A DNA stretch of 64,000 nt from Oscillatoria princeps RMCB-10 (GTDB taxonomy: Bacteria > Cyanobacteriota > Cyanobacteriia > Cyanobacteriales > Oscillatoriaceae): positions 62,001-126,000 of the forward strand of contig JAHHHT010000001.1 of assembly GCA_019359235.1 (NCBI GenBank). The letters are read 5' to 3'. This document shows, one piece after another, positions 1-9,600 of the stretch (position 1 is the first letter of the stretch; each line of letters starts with the position of its first letter). A program made the translations under genes and the position numbers. The notes under the pieces were generated by a model. It had not been told where the DNA came from, did no database searches, and was given only the letters and a program-made list of their open reading frames with translations.

Positions 1-1527
1 CTTCTGCGCCTCCCGGAGGCCAGCTTCAGCGCGGGGATAGCCCGGTTTTATTTTTAGTGCTTCCCTAAAGGCATTTATCGCATCTTGATACTGCTGCAAA
101 CCAAGTAGCGAGTAGCCTTTATTGCTCAAGGCAAACGGGTAATCTGGTTTGAGAGCAATAGCTTGATTGCAGTCTTCGAGCGCTTGTTGGTATTTTTTCA
201 ATAGCAGCCGCGCCTCGCATCTGTTATTCCAGGGAGCTTCGTATTTAGGATCTAGTCTTATTGCCTCGTCGTAGGATGTGATTGCATCAGAGTAATTCTT
301 CAGGTTATACAGCCCCAAACCCTTGCAATTCCAAGCTTCTGAAGCTTCTGGAACAGGAGCGTCCTTGTCAATTGCTTCTTGACAGACCTTGAGCGCTAGT
401 TCTGGTTGCTTCAAGCTCAGGAGCGCAATACCTTTTTTCGCCTTAGCTTCCGTATAATTAGACTTAATTTGGAGCGCTCGGTCAAAGACGACAATCGCAT
501 CTTCGTATTGACCTTTGTTAAATAGTTCATTACCTTGATCGTAAAGAGCCTTAGCCTGAAAAAACGATAACAGCTTGGGAGCGACGAATAGCAGAGCACC
601 GGCAATTACCAGAATAGCGAAGATGTGCCAGCGCTGGACTGGGGGCTTAGAAGGAGGCGGTGGCGGGACTGGGGGCGAACCAGGAGGCTGTAGATTCTGG
701 AGATCCTTAAGAATCTCTGTAGCGGATTGGTAGCGCTGATTATAATCGGGGTGCACCATCTTATCTAAAATCTCGGCTAACTTCCGGCTAACCTGCGCTC
801 CTCGCCACCCCCGCCAGTTCAGCTGCCCTGTTTCCGGATTCTGCAATTCCGTTGCTACTGCCCCAGTTAAAGCTCGGATTGCAATCACGCCCAAAGCATA
901 GAGGTCACTGGTACAGTTGGGCCTCCCTTCTTTTTGTTCAGGGGGCGCGTATCCGGGCGTATTGATGGCCAATGTTTGGCCGGCAATCACCTGCCCTGCA
1001 GTATCAACTGCTAAGCTGCCGATTTCTTTAATCGCCCCAAAGTCAATCAGAACGAGTTTCCCATCCACCTCACGTCTGATTAAATTATCGGGCTTAATAT
1101 CGCGGTGAATCACCTGCTGCTTGTGGACAAACACCAAAATTACCAGCACATCCCGCAACAGTGCAATAACGTTCTCCTCACTCCAAGGCTGACCCCTGAG
1201 GATTTCTTTACTCAGTTCCGCGCCATCAATGAATTGCTGAACGAGATAGAACTCTTGATTATCCTCAAATTTATCCAAAAGTGCTGGAATCTGAGGATGG
1301 TCGCCTAAGTTTGCCAAGCAATTAGCTTCCTTATCGAAGCGAGCTTTTAAATCCGCCCAAGGCAATACCTTGAGGATATGGGGCTGGGGCTTCAATTGTT
1401 TGACAACGCACTGGCGGTTGGACAGTTGCTGGTCTTCCGCCAGATAAGTCTTACCAAACCCTCCTCCCCCTAAGGGTCTGATGATTTTGTAGCGTTCCCC
1501 TATTATCTCTCCAGGCTTGCGATCCAT
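1..1527 (-). CDS. Membrane-anchored Ser/Thr protein kinase with TPR repeats (3' end off window)
   Basis: Hanks-type kinase read on the minus strand from an ATG at 1527-1525; the frame stays open to base 1, so at least 509 residues with the C-terminus missing. Visible: glycine loop LGGGGFGKTYLAE near residue 16, catalytic HRDIKPDN with H141, DFG at 162-164, and PGYAPPEQ in place of the APE motif. The kinase domain is followed by a proline-rich linker, one membrane segment near residues 296-315 (IFAILVIAGALLFV), then at least four TPR units (for example YEDAIVVFDRALQI, YSDAITSYDEAIRL, YQQALEDCNQAIAL). So the kinase is cytoplasmic and, by topology, the TPRs may face the periplasm (inference). 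This architecture is common in filamentous cyanobacteria. Substrate unknown. The 490 bp upstream carries three CRP-type palindromes, suggesting cAMP control. Confidence 0.93.
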   Translation of the reverse strand, partial: MDRKPGEIIGERYKIIRPLGGGGFGKTYLAEDQQLSNRQCVVKQLKPQPHILKVLPWADLKARFDKEANCLANLGDHPQIPALLDKFEDNQEFYLVQQFIDGAELSKEILRGQPWSEENVIALLRDVLVILVFVHKQQVIHRDIKPDNLIRREVDGKLVLIDFGAIKEIGSLAVDTAGQVIAGQTLAINTPGYAPPEQKEGRPNCTSDLYALGVIAIRALTGAVATELQNPETGQLNWRGWRGAQVSRKLAEILDKMVHPDYNQRYQSATEILKDLQNLQPPGSPPVPPPPPSKPPVQRWHIFAILVIAGALLFVAPKLLSFFQAKALYDQGNELFNKGQYEDAIVVFDRALQIKSNYTEAKAKKGIALLSLKQPELALKVCQEAIDKDAPVPEASEAWNCKGLGLYNLKNYSDAITSYDEAIRLDPKYEAPWNNRCEARLLLKKYQQALEDCNQAIALKPDYPFALSNKGYSLLGLQQYQDAINAFREALKIKPGYPRAEAGLREAQK

Positions 1528-1756
1528 ACAGCGTAGTGGCCCTTTGCGCTCACAGAACAGTTGATTTCGATTGTGCCATATAACGTCGAGGGGAGCTTGC
1601 AGCCAGCAACACTAAAATTGCAAGTCGAGTTGCCTGCGCCGTGACCGGGCCCAAACCCCAATCCCCCGCTCAAGTCGGAATTGCCAGCGATTGTATCACA
1701 TTTTCTGGAAAATCCCACACTCAGACTGAAGTATGCGCCGGTTCACCCGAAATATC

Positions 1757-1772
1757 TGTGATACAAATCACA
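1757..1772. promoter_or_regulatory. CRP-type binding site 1 (TGTGA-N6-TCACA)
   Basis: TGTGATACAAATCACA matches the TGTGA-N6-TCACA dyad of CRP and of cyanobacterial SyCRP1 with both half sites perfect. It is the copy nearest to the kinase start, about 230 bp upstream. The regulator itself is not in the window; function is inferred from the motif. Confidence 0.65.
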
Positions 1773-1839
1773 GCTGTAATTAACCCGCCCCCCAACCCGG
1801 GGGTTCACCGGCTGTATGCGCCGGTTCACCCGAACTATC

Positions 1840-1855
1840 TGCGACACAACTCACA
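1840..1855. promoter_or_regulatory. CRP-type binding site 2
   Basis: TGCGACACAACTCACA has one half-site mismatch (TGCGA). It lies exactly 83 bp from site 1, close to eight helical turns, so the sites would face roughly the same side of the DNA. Confidence 0.55.
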
Positions 1856-1922
1856 GCTGCAATAAACCCGCCCCTCCAACCCGGAATTTACCTGCTGTAT
1901 GCGCCGGCGCACCCGAACTATC

Positions 1923-1938
1923 TGTGACACAAGTCACA
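1923..1938. promoter_or_regulatory. CRP-type binding site 3
   Basis: TGTGACACAAGTCACA has both half sites perfect and lies 83 bp from site 2. Its centre is about 400 bp upstream of the kinase ATG and about 80 bp beyond the 3' end of the response-regulator kinase gene at 2018. Confidence 0.6.
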
Positions 1939-2017
1939 GCCGTCGAGAAAACGCGCCGGCTTTTCTGGCGTCTCCGAGCGCGGCGGTTGCGTTTAGATAG
2001 CGGTTCGGAACCCTCAC

Positions 2018-3154
2018 TCATTGCGAGCGAAGGGTGAAGTAAAAAGTTGTGCAAACTCCGGGCTGAGATTCCACCCAGATGCGCCCTCCGTGCTGTTCCA
2101 CAATCTTTTTGCAAATTGCCAAACCGATGCCGGTGCCGGGGTACTCTCTCTGGGAGTGCAGGCGCTCGAAAATGAGAAAGATGCGCTCGAAGTTCTGGGG
2201 TTCTATGCCAATGCCACTGTCGTGAACGCCAATCGTCCATTCGCTAAGGTTTAGAGCTTCTGCCGAAATTTTTATAACGGGGGGAATTTCAGGACGCCGA
2301 AACTTTATGGCATTGCTAATCAGGTTTTGGAAAAGCTGCACTAATTGCGCCTTATTAGCCAGAACAGTTGGCAGCTCAGAACAGGTAATGCTAGCGCCGC
2401 TAGCAGCAATTTCTTCCTGCAAGTTAGCTAGGGCTTCTGTTAAGACTGTGAGGCAGTCAGCCGGTTCAAACTCTGGAGTGCGCGTTCCTACTCTAGAATA
2501 GGATAGCAAGTCATCGATTAGCCGGTTCATCCTCGCACCGGCAGCTATAATGCGTTCCAGGCAGCTTTTGGCCCTTGTATCGAGACTGCTCTCAGAGTAG
2601 GCCGCTAATAGCCTTGCGCTAGCAATCATAACGGTTAGCGGCACACGCAGGTCGTGAGCCGCCACAGAAGCGAATTGTTCTAATTCAGTGTTAGAGCGCC
2701 TCAGTTCTGCGTTCAATTTTTGCAAGTCTGCGTTTTGCTCGGCAAGCAGGCGCTGCTGCTGTTGGATGGTGAGTTGATGCGCGATGCGTGCCAGAACTTC
2801 CTCAGCCTGAAATGGCTTGGTGATATAGTCCGCACCGCCGCAGCTAAAAGCTTTTACTTTGTCAAACGGATCGTTAAGAGCGCTAAGAAAAATTACTGGA
2901 ATGTTGCGAGTAGTTTCGTCAGCTTTCAGGCGCTGGCAAACTTCATAGCCATCCAGCCCAGGCATCAGAATATCGAGGAGAATTAGATCGGGGATCGCTT
3001 TTTCACAAGTCTTGAGAGCGAGTTCGCCATTCAAAGCTTTGTGGACGCTATACCCCCGCTCGGCCAGCACGCCGGACAAAACGCGCAAATTATCTGGCAT
3101 ATCATCAACGATGAGGATTTTAGTTTGGACTAGCCCCTGAAAAGTTTTATCCAT
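2018..3154 (-). CDS. Receiver-histidine kinase (REC-HisKA-HATPase), 378 aa
   Basis: Soluble two-component protein. Residues 11-128 form a receiver domain with phospho-acceptor D61 (LILLDILMPGLDGYEV) and K113 in TKPF. A coiled-coil linker (about 128-160) leads to a HisKA domain with H167 in SVAAHDLRVPL, then an HATPase_c domain with N box (LISNAIKF), G1 (VHDSGIGI) and G2 (GTGIGLAIC). There is no membrane segment, so it probably takes phosphate from another kinase onto D61 and couples it to its own kinase module; such REC-first kinases are common in cyanobacteria. It is the last of three tandem minus-strand kinases, separated from the next by 395 bp of repeats. Input and target are unknown. Confidence 0.93.
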   Translation of the reverse strand: MDKTFQGLVQTKILIVDDMPDNLRVLSGVLAERGYSVHKALNGELALKTCEKAIPDLILLDILMPGLDGYEVCQRLKADETTRNIPVIFLSALNDPFDKVKAFSCGGADYITKPFQAEEVLARIAHQLTIQQQQRLLAEQNADLQKLNAELRRSNTELEQFASVAAHDLRVPLTVMIASARLLAAYSESSLDTRAKSCLERIIAAGARMNRLIDDLLSYSRVGTRTPEFEPADCLTVLTEALANLQEEIAASGASITCSELPTVLANKAQLVQLFQNLISNAIKFRRPEIPPVIKISAEALNLSEWTIGVHDSGIGIEPQNFERIFLIFERLHSQREYPGTGIGLAICKKIVEQHGGRIWVESQPGVCTTFYFTLRSQ

Positions 3155-3549
3155 AGTTTTTCATCAAGTCTCCTTAAATCTTACCACTGGGGGCGGCTGC
3201 AAGTAGAGCGTCAGCAATTTTTTATTCTAAAGGTTTATAAAAAAAAATCACCCCGGCCCAATCACAGCTTAATATCATGTCCAGTTGATTGACCGCGACC
3301 GCGCAGGCCGGCCCCTTGTAATTGGCAATGCCCAATGCCAAATGCCCAATGCCCAATGCCCAATGGCCCCCCTCAGATATCTTGCGGATATTCAACCCAA
3401 CCTGCTATAAAGATAAAGCTATCTTTTAGGCTAACCTCCAGTCGAGTCTCATTCCAAGTTGAGATAGATAATATTTTTTTTATATAGATAAAAAGGCTGG
3501 CCATTGAAAAATCCAAAATTCAAAATCCAAAATCCAAAATAGGGAGCGT
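3155..3549. repeat. Intergenic region with two heptameric short tandem repeats
   Basis: Two STRR tracts typical of filamentous cyanobacteria are visible: CAATGCC units at about 3326-3367 and AAAATCC units at about 3506-3540. Near 3275 is a short sequence (ATCATGTCC followed by TTGATTGACCG) that recurs at about 12270 as TTATGTCC..TTGATTGACCG. No open frame or RNA gene was recognised. The promoter of the downstream minus-strand gene (start 3154) should be here. Confidence 0.7.
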
Positions 3550-6513
3550 TCATTCCGCACCAGTCAATTGCATGATTTCACCAAACTGAAAATTCTCGGC
3601 TAAATCCCTGAGAGCGCTGGCGAGAGCAGCCTTCTCGGCTGGAATTTGTTCGAGCAACTCCAAAACCCTATCGTCACTGCCTTCAGAAGCGGCATCGCCG
3701 ACTTGCGCTACCCACTCGGGCGGCATCTCAGACAGCAGGTTCATTAAATCAGAATCTGTCAGTTTTTCGGCTTGTGCTTTGTTTTGTTCAGCCGCTGCGC
3801 TCTCTTGCTCCCATTCATATTGAACGCCGAGATATTCGCTGATTTTTTCTAATAAAACTTCAGCCTGGAAAGGCTTGCTAAGAAAATCATCGCACCCCGC
3901 TGATAAAATCATTTGTCGCTGTTCATCGAAAGCGCTAGCAGTCAAGGCAAAAATTATAGTTTTGGCGTCAGCCGGCATCCCGGACGATTCCGAATCCCCG
4001 AGGGCTCCCGCCGCGAGCTGCAATTCCCCCCTTTGCCGCTCCTCGGCTCTAATTTGCCGAGTCGCCTCACAGCCGTCCATCACCGGCATCTGCATATCCA
4101 TCAAAATTAAATGCGGCTGCCAATCTTGCCAGCACTGCACTGCTTCTTTGCCGTTGGCTGCTTCCCGGACAGAAAAGCCAATTGCTGTCAGTATTTTGAG
4201 CAGCAAAAGGCGACTGTCTGCAATGTCGTCTGCGACCAGGATGCGATATTCCGGTTGCTCGGGGGCGAGACGAATGACCTTGCGGGATGGCTGAGCGCTC
4301 TGAACTTCCTCAACGCCGGCTGAGCGGATCTGGATGTCAAAAGCAAATAAGCTTCCCTGACCTGAAGTGCTGCTAGCTTTAATCTCCCCTCCCATCAAGT
4401 GCACATATTTTTGGCTAATCGGCAAGCCTAAACCAGTTCCTTGCTGAGATTTTCGACCGGCTTCTGTTTGGGCGAAGGCTTCAAACAAGAGGTGAATTTC
4501 TTCAGGGGCAATGCCAGATCCGGTGTCTTCGACTTCAAAGTGAAGTGTGAGTTTGTCGCTCTCCGCTGTCAATTGTGTTTTTTCTTTTACTGGCAGCGGA
4601 CAGTTAAGCGACACGCGAAGCGTCACCCTGCCAACTTGCGTAAATTTAATGGCATTTCCCAGGAGGTTGATCAAGACTTGGCGTAACTTGCCAGCGTCAG
4701 TTTTCACATACTGAGGAATCCCCGCCCCATATTCAAACCGCAGTTGCAATCCTTTGGAAGCCGCTTTTAATTGCAGCATTTTATCTAAGCCGTCCAGCAG
4801 TTGCAGCAGGTCGAATATGCTTTCATTGAACGTTGTCCGGCCCGCTTCGATTTTGGAGACTTCTAAAATGTCATCGATTAGGCAGAGTAAATGTTCGCCG
4901 GCGCGATTGATAATTTCCAGGTTTTTCTGATGTTCCCCAGAGAGCGAACTGTCGCGGCTCATTATTTGGCTGAAGCCGATAATGGCATTGAGCGGCGTTC
5001 TCAATTCGTGGCTCATGGAAGCGAGGAATTCACTTTTAGCGCGGTTGGCGGCGTCGGCAGCCAGGACAGCTTTTTGCAGAGCTTCTGATTGCCTTTGCGT
5101 TTGCGCGAGTAATTCCGCCTGCTGCAAAGCAATCCCCAATTGATTGCCAATATGTACCACAGTGGAGATTTCCGCTTCTTTCCACTGGCGGGGACTTCTA
5201 TTTTGATAAGTGGCGAGCAGTCCCCAAAGTTTCTCGCCGCAAAAGATGGGAACGGCAATGTAAGCTTTGGCTTGCAGCCGCTCTAAAAGTTCGATATAGC
5301 AAGATGCAAACTCCGCTTCGTAGATATTTGCAACGGCGAGGTAATGGATGCCTCGATTGTAGATGCCTCCCCGCGTTGACTCCAAGTAAGTATCCCGCAC
5401 GAAATCACTGGCATTCCTCAAGTTTTTGAGGGCGCAACTCTCGTCAGTAACGGCAGGGACAGTCAGGCAGTCGTTGCGCATCATTGGATTCCACTCGCTT
5501 CCGACTGACTCGGCAGCAAACTTCCCACTCCAGTCGGGATTGAACTGATAGATTAAGACGCGATCGCAGTTAATGACCTGCCGCAATTCAGAAGTCGTGG
5601 CAGTAAATATTGTTTCAATGTCCAAACTTTGGCGCATTTTTTGAATCACTGTGAAAAGTGCTTTTTCTCGCTCCGCACTTTCCCGCAGCGCTTCTTCAGC
5701 TTTTTTGCGGTCGCTAATGTCGCGTGCCACCCAAGCGACTGTGTTTTCTGAAATCGGCGCAATGCTAGCAGAAAACCAAACTCGCTCCCCCTCAAACTCC
5801 AAGCTATATTCGCAATTGACAACTTGCTGCGCGTCTAAAGCTTTCCTGATGTAGCCGCGAACTATCTCACCTCGTTCGCCGAAAAATTCTTCTACAGTTT
5901 TCCCGATAATGTCTGTGCCTGGAGGGTAGAGTTTTCCGGGATTCGTCGGGGCAAATTTGATAGTATTGCCACCGGCATCAACCATGATTACGATGTCAGC
6001 CATCGCTTCAAAGAAGCCGCGAATTTCGTCCTGAGAAGACCGCAGCTTCTCTTCCATCAACTGCCGCTCCCGAATCTCCAGCTGCAACCGCTCATTTTGT
6101 TCGCGGAGTTCTTTTTGCAGCCGGCCAATATTCAATTTATTCTCAATTCGCGCTAGAACTTCTTCTGCTTGAAATGGTTTAGTGATATAATCAACACCGC
6201 CCACAGAAAAAGCTTTGACTTTATCAAAGGCTTCGTGCAGAGCGCTCAAAAAAATCACCGGAATGTCGCGATTTTTTTCATCCGCTTTAAGCTGGGAGCA
6301 CACTTCATAGCCGTCAGGCGGCGGCATCATAATGTCAAGCAAAATTAAATCGGGAGCCTCCGCCCGGACTGCTGCTAGAGCCAACCGCCCGTTCAGGACA
6401 GGGCGAACGCCATACCCGCGACGCCTCAAAACATCCGTCAGTAACCGCAAATTATTGGGGTCATCATCAACCACTAAAATATTAGCAGGCAATCCGGTTT
6501 TAGAGAGACTCAT
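3550..6513 (-). CDS. Hybrid histidine kinase REC-PAS-GAF-HisKA-HATPase-REC, 987 aa
   Basis: Soluble hybrid kinase. N-terminal receiver with D60 (LILLDIMMPPPDGYEV); a coiled coil; a PAS domain (about 165-280); a GAF domain (about 285-460, with CDRVLIYQF and the LWGLLATYQ core); HisKA with H502 ([17 protein letters not shown]); HATPase ([28 protein letters not shown]); and a second receiver with D806 (LILMDMQMPVMDG). The last ~65 residues form a helical tail ending near NFQFGEIMQL; a similar tail closes the next kinase, and it lacks an HPt histidine motif. The ATG at 6513 is used. It lies 184 bp from the larger kinase upstream, consistent with but not proving co-transcription. The GAF lacks an obvious bilin-binding Cys-His pair, so its signal is unknown. 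Confidence 0.93.
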   Translation of the reverse strand: MSLSKTGLPANILVVDDDPNNLRLLTDVLRRRGYGVRPVLNGRLALAAVRAEAPDLILLDIMMPPPDGYEVCSQLKADEKNRDIPVIFLSALHEAFDKVKAFSVGGVDYITKPFQAEEVLARIENKLNIGRLQKELREQNERLQLEIRERQLMEEKLRSSQDEIRGFFEAMADIVIMVDAGGNTIKFAPTNPGKLYPPGTDIIGKTVEEFFGERGEIVRGYIRKALDAQQVVNCEYSLEFEGERVWFSASIAPISENTVAWVARDISDRKKAEEALRESAEREKALFTVIQKMRQSLDIETIFTATTSELRQVINCDRVLIYQFNPDWSGKFAAESVGSEWNPMMRNDCLTVPAVTDESCALKNLRNASDFVRDTYLESTRGGIYNRGIHYLAVANIYEAEFASCYIELLERLQAKAYIAVPIFCGEKLWGLLATYQNRSPRQWKEAEISTVVHIGNQLGIALQQAELLAQTQRQSEALQKAVLAADAANRAKSEFLASMSHELRTPLNAIIGFSQIMSRDSSLSGEHQKNLEIINRAGEHLLCLIDDILEVSKIEAGRTTFNESIFDLLQLLDGLDKMLQLKAASKGLQLRFEYGAGIPQYVKTDAGKLRQVLINLLGNAIKFTQVGRVTLRVSLNCPLPVKEKTQLTAESDKLTLHFEVEDTGSGIAPEEIHLLFEAFAQTEAGRKSQQGTGLGLPISQKYVHLMGGEIKASSTSGQGSLFAFDIQIRSAGVEEVQSAQPSRKVIRLAPEQPEYRILVADDIADSRLLLLKILTAIGFSVREAANGKEAVQCWQDWQPHLILMDMQMPVMDGCEATRQIRAEERQRGELQLAAGALGDSESSGMPADAKTIIFALTASAFDEQRQMILSAGCDDFLSKPFQAEVLLEKISEYLGVQYEWEQESAAAEQNKAQAEKLTDSDLMNLLSEMPPEWVAQVGDAASEGSDDRVLELLEQIPAEKAALASALRDLAENFQFGEIMQLTGAE

Positions 6514-6697
6514 TTTTCAACTTCGATCCTTCCATTCAGCTAGAAGCTAGGACTGGGCTGGACGGTTCAGGCACAGGCGAGACGCCTGTTGCACTCCCAA
6601 GCGCATCACGGTAGGCTGGACGGGCACAGGCGAGACGCCTGTGCTACGTCGTATATCGGGAAATTCCCGCAAGCCCTTGGCGCGAATAACCCAAACT
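6514..6697. repeat. Two copies of a GGCGAGACGCCTG palindrome
   Basis: The gap between two kinase genes contains GCACAGGCGAGACGCCTGT twice (about 6570-6600 and 6620-6650), each preceded by GGCTGGACGG. The same AGGCG(A/G)GACGCCT core recurs near 38020-38100, 56380, 57590, 58590 and 58735, so it is a dispersed repeat family. Confidence 0.75.
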
Positions 6698-9600
6698 CTA
6701 TCCCTCCCTTATCTTTTTGGACTTTTCAATCGCTGCTAATATGCTCCCATAATCAAACTCTCCTGCTAAATGCTGCAGCACCTCGGCTAAGCGAGCGTTG
6801 GCCATGCCGATTTCATCAATAGCGCTATAAATTTCATCCAAGTAAGCGCGGACGGTAGCTCGCTCTAGACCGGCGACCAAATCGGGAGGTAAAGCTGCCA
6901 ATTCTGCCGGATTGAGATCCCTCATCTCAGGTTCGAGAGACGTATTTGGGCCTGCTGTTTCTTCATAAACATAGCGCACACCTAAATGTTTTGTCAAGCC
7001 CTCAAAAATTTCTGAGTCTCGGAACGGCTTAGCGATGAAATCATGGAAACCTGCTGCTAAAATCGAGGTTCTTTCTTCCGCGTAGCTGCTAGCCGTTACA
7101 GCCACGATAGCGGTTCTAGCCGGCCTGTGGCCATTGGGAGCCGGTGCGGAAGAAAGCTCAGAGGAGTCTTCCCCCTCTCCCCTGCCGCTATTTTCTGCCC
7201 AGTCCGCTTCCAGCGCCCACCGTTCCTCCTCCCGCGCTTTTATCTGCTGAGTCGCCTCAAGGCCGGTCATCCCAGGCATCCGCACATCCATAAAGATCAC
7301 GTGCGGCTGCCAGCTTGACCACAATTGTAATGCCTCAAGGCCGTCACTGGCTTCTTTAATTTCAAAGCCAAGCGGAGAAAGCAACTCGACCAGCAGCTGC
7401 CGGTTGTCCCGCTGATCGTCGGCAATCAGAATTTTGTAGCGAGGTTGGTTGGGCGCTAGGGCAATAATTCGCCTTGGCTGGCTGGCCGTTTCCAGATTGC
7501 CGGGCGCAACCAAGCCGGCCTGAATGTCAAACTTGAACGTGCTGCCCCGCCCCACTTGACTGCTGACAGTAATTTCCCCGCCCATAAGCTGTACGAATTT
7601 GCGGCTGATCGGCAAGCCCAACCCCGTCCCTTCTTGCGATTGTTTGCCGGTTCTTGTCTGCAAGAACGGCTCAAAAATTTTCTCTAAGTCATTCTCCGGA
7701 ATCCCCCCTCCCGTATCTTCAATTTCAAAGTAGAGTCTCAGCTGTCCGCTGCCAGCCGGCAGCTGGAAGCTATGTTCTACTGCCCCCGTCTCCCTGACTC
7801 GCACTGCGACTAGCACGCTTCCCGTTTCGGTAAACTTAATGGCGTTCCCCATCAAGTTTACCAGAACTTGGCGCAGTTTAATTTCATCCGCTCGCACCCA
7901 TTCAGGAACGCCGACTCCCCGAAAAACGCTCAACCGCAATCCTTTCTCCCGCGCCTTCAGAGAAAACATCCTTTCTAAGTCCTCAAGCACGCGGTGCAGA
8001 TTAAAAGTTTGTTCGTTGAGCGTCGTGCGTCCCGCTTCAATTTTCGCCATATCTAGCACGTCATTGATCAGGGTGAGCAAGTGGTGCCCGCTGCGGTTAA
8101 TAATAGCGAGATTTTCTCGATGTTCGGGGGAAATTGCGGGGCTTTGGGCCATTAACTGGGCAAAGCCTAGAATCGCATTCAGCGGCGTTCTCAATTCGTG
8201 GCTCATGTTGGCCAAGAAAGCACTTTTGGCGCGGTTGGCAGCTTCGGCGGCTTCGGCAACTTGTTGCAGTTGCAGGGATTGATTTTGAATCTGGGCGAAG
8301 AGTTCTGCTTGTTGAATAGCAACGCCTAACTGAATGCCCACTTGGGCGAGTAATTGAATTTCTTCCGATTTCCACACGCGGGGGCCATTATTTTGGTAGG
8401 CGCTCAGTAACCCCCACAGCTGTTCGCCGGCAAAAACAGCAACAGCGCAACAAGCTTTGGCTTGAAACTGCTCTAATAATTCAATGTGGCAGTCCGTCAG
8501 CCCCGCCTGATAAATATCACTCACGCTAAAGGTTTCCTGCTGGCGATATCGACCGCCTCGCGTTTCTTGCAAGTAAGGATCTGCCCAAACCGGCTGAATA
8601 CCGCCACCGACTAAGGGAACCCAACCAGGAGCAACGGATTCAGCGATAAATTCCCCACTCCAATCAGGATTGAAACGGTAGACACTGACGCGGGAACATC
8701 CCAGCGTTACGCGCAAGTCCTGAGTGCCGGTGCGGAAAATTGTTTCCATGTCCAGGGTTTGGCGCATCCTTTGAGTCACCTGGAAAAGCGTTCTTTCCCG
8801 CTCCACACTCTCTCGCAAGGCGATTTCTGCCTGTTTGCGATCGGTAAAGTCCATTGCTGTGCCAATCAGGCGAACCAGTTCTCCCCGCTCGTTGAAAACC
8901 GGCTCGCCTCTGCAGATCATATATCGAATCTCCCCGCTGGGGCGGATAATGCGAACGTCCCCTTCAAATGCTTTTCCAGCCTGTGCCGGTTCGGCAATCT
9001 GAGTTTGATAAATTAGCCAATCATCTGGATGGATGAATTTAAGGCTATCGGGATATTTTACTGCCGGTTGGCTGGGGTCAAGACCGTGAATGCGGTAGAG
9101 TCCTTCTGTCCAGGTGATTTTCCTGGTGGCATAGTCAACTTCCCAACTGCCAATGTCAGCGATTTTTTCAGCTTGGCGCAAATTTAACGCGCTCTCGCGC
9201 AAGGCTTCTTCTGCCAGTTTGCGAGCTGTGATATCTAATGAGATTGCCGTCACTATCCAGCATTTATAGATTTCATCCCACCGCGAACTGTTCGTTTGCG
9301 AAATCCAGCGCTGGCTTCCATCTTTGCGGTACAGCCGGTACTCGTAAGTCCCCGTGCGATTAGCGAAAATATCTGCAAATATATCCGCTGACACCGCCTG
9401 CCAATCTTCGGTAAGAATGCGCCTCACCCAGAGGTCTTTATCTGCCTTGAGTTCTTCGGCGGTGTAGCCAGAAATCCCCTCGCAGCCGGTGGCGATATGG
9501 TCGAGTTCCCAGTTGCCATCTGCAAACACTAGCATGCTGGTAATTCCCGCCACCGCATTGTTCAGAATGTCGTTTAACTTCGCTTTCGAGGCTTCTAGAG

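Larger units (their letters stand above)
1732..1940. repeat. Three tandem 83-bp repeats carrying CRP-type palindromes
   Basis: Units begin TATGCGCCGG at 1732, 1815 and 1898; the third is recognisable to about 1940. Each contains CACCCGAA(A/C)TATCTG followed by a dyad, and units one and two continue with AACCCGCCCC. They occupy most of the 490-bp gap between the kinase start (1527) and the stop of the next gene (2018). No credible gene is seen in this gap. Confidence 0.85.

Noticed and set aside
1503-1718. 71-residue minus-strand frame upstream of the kinase
   Set aside because: Overlaps the kinase start in another frame and has no ribosome site or known domain.
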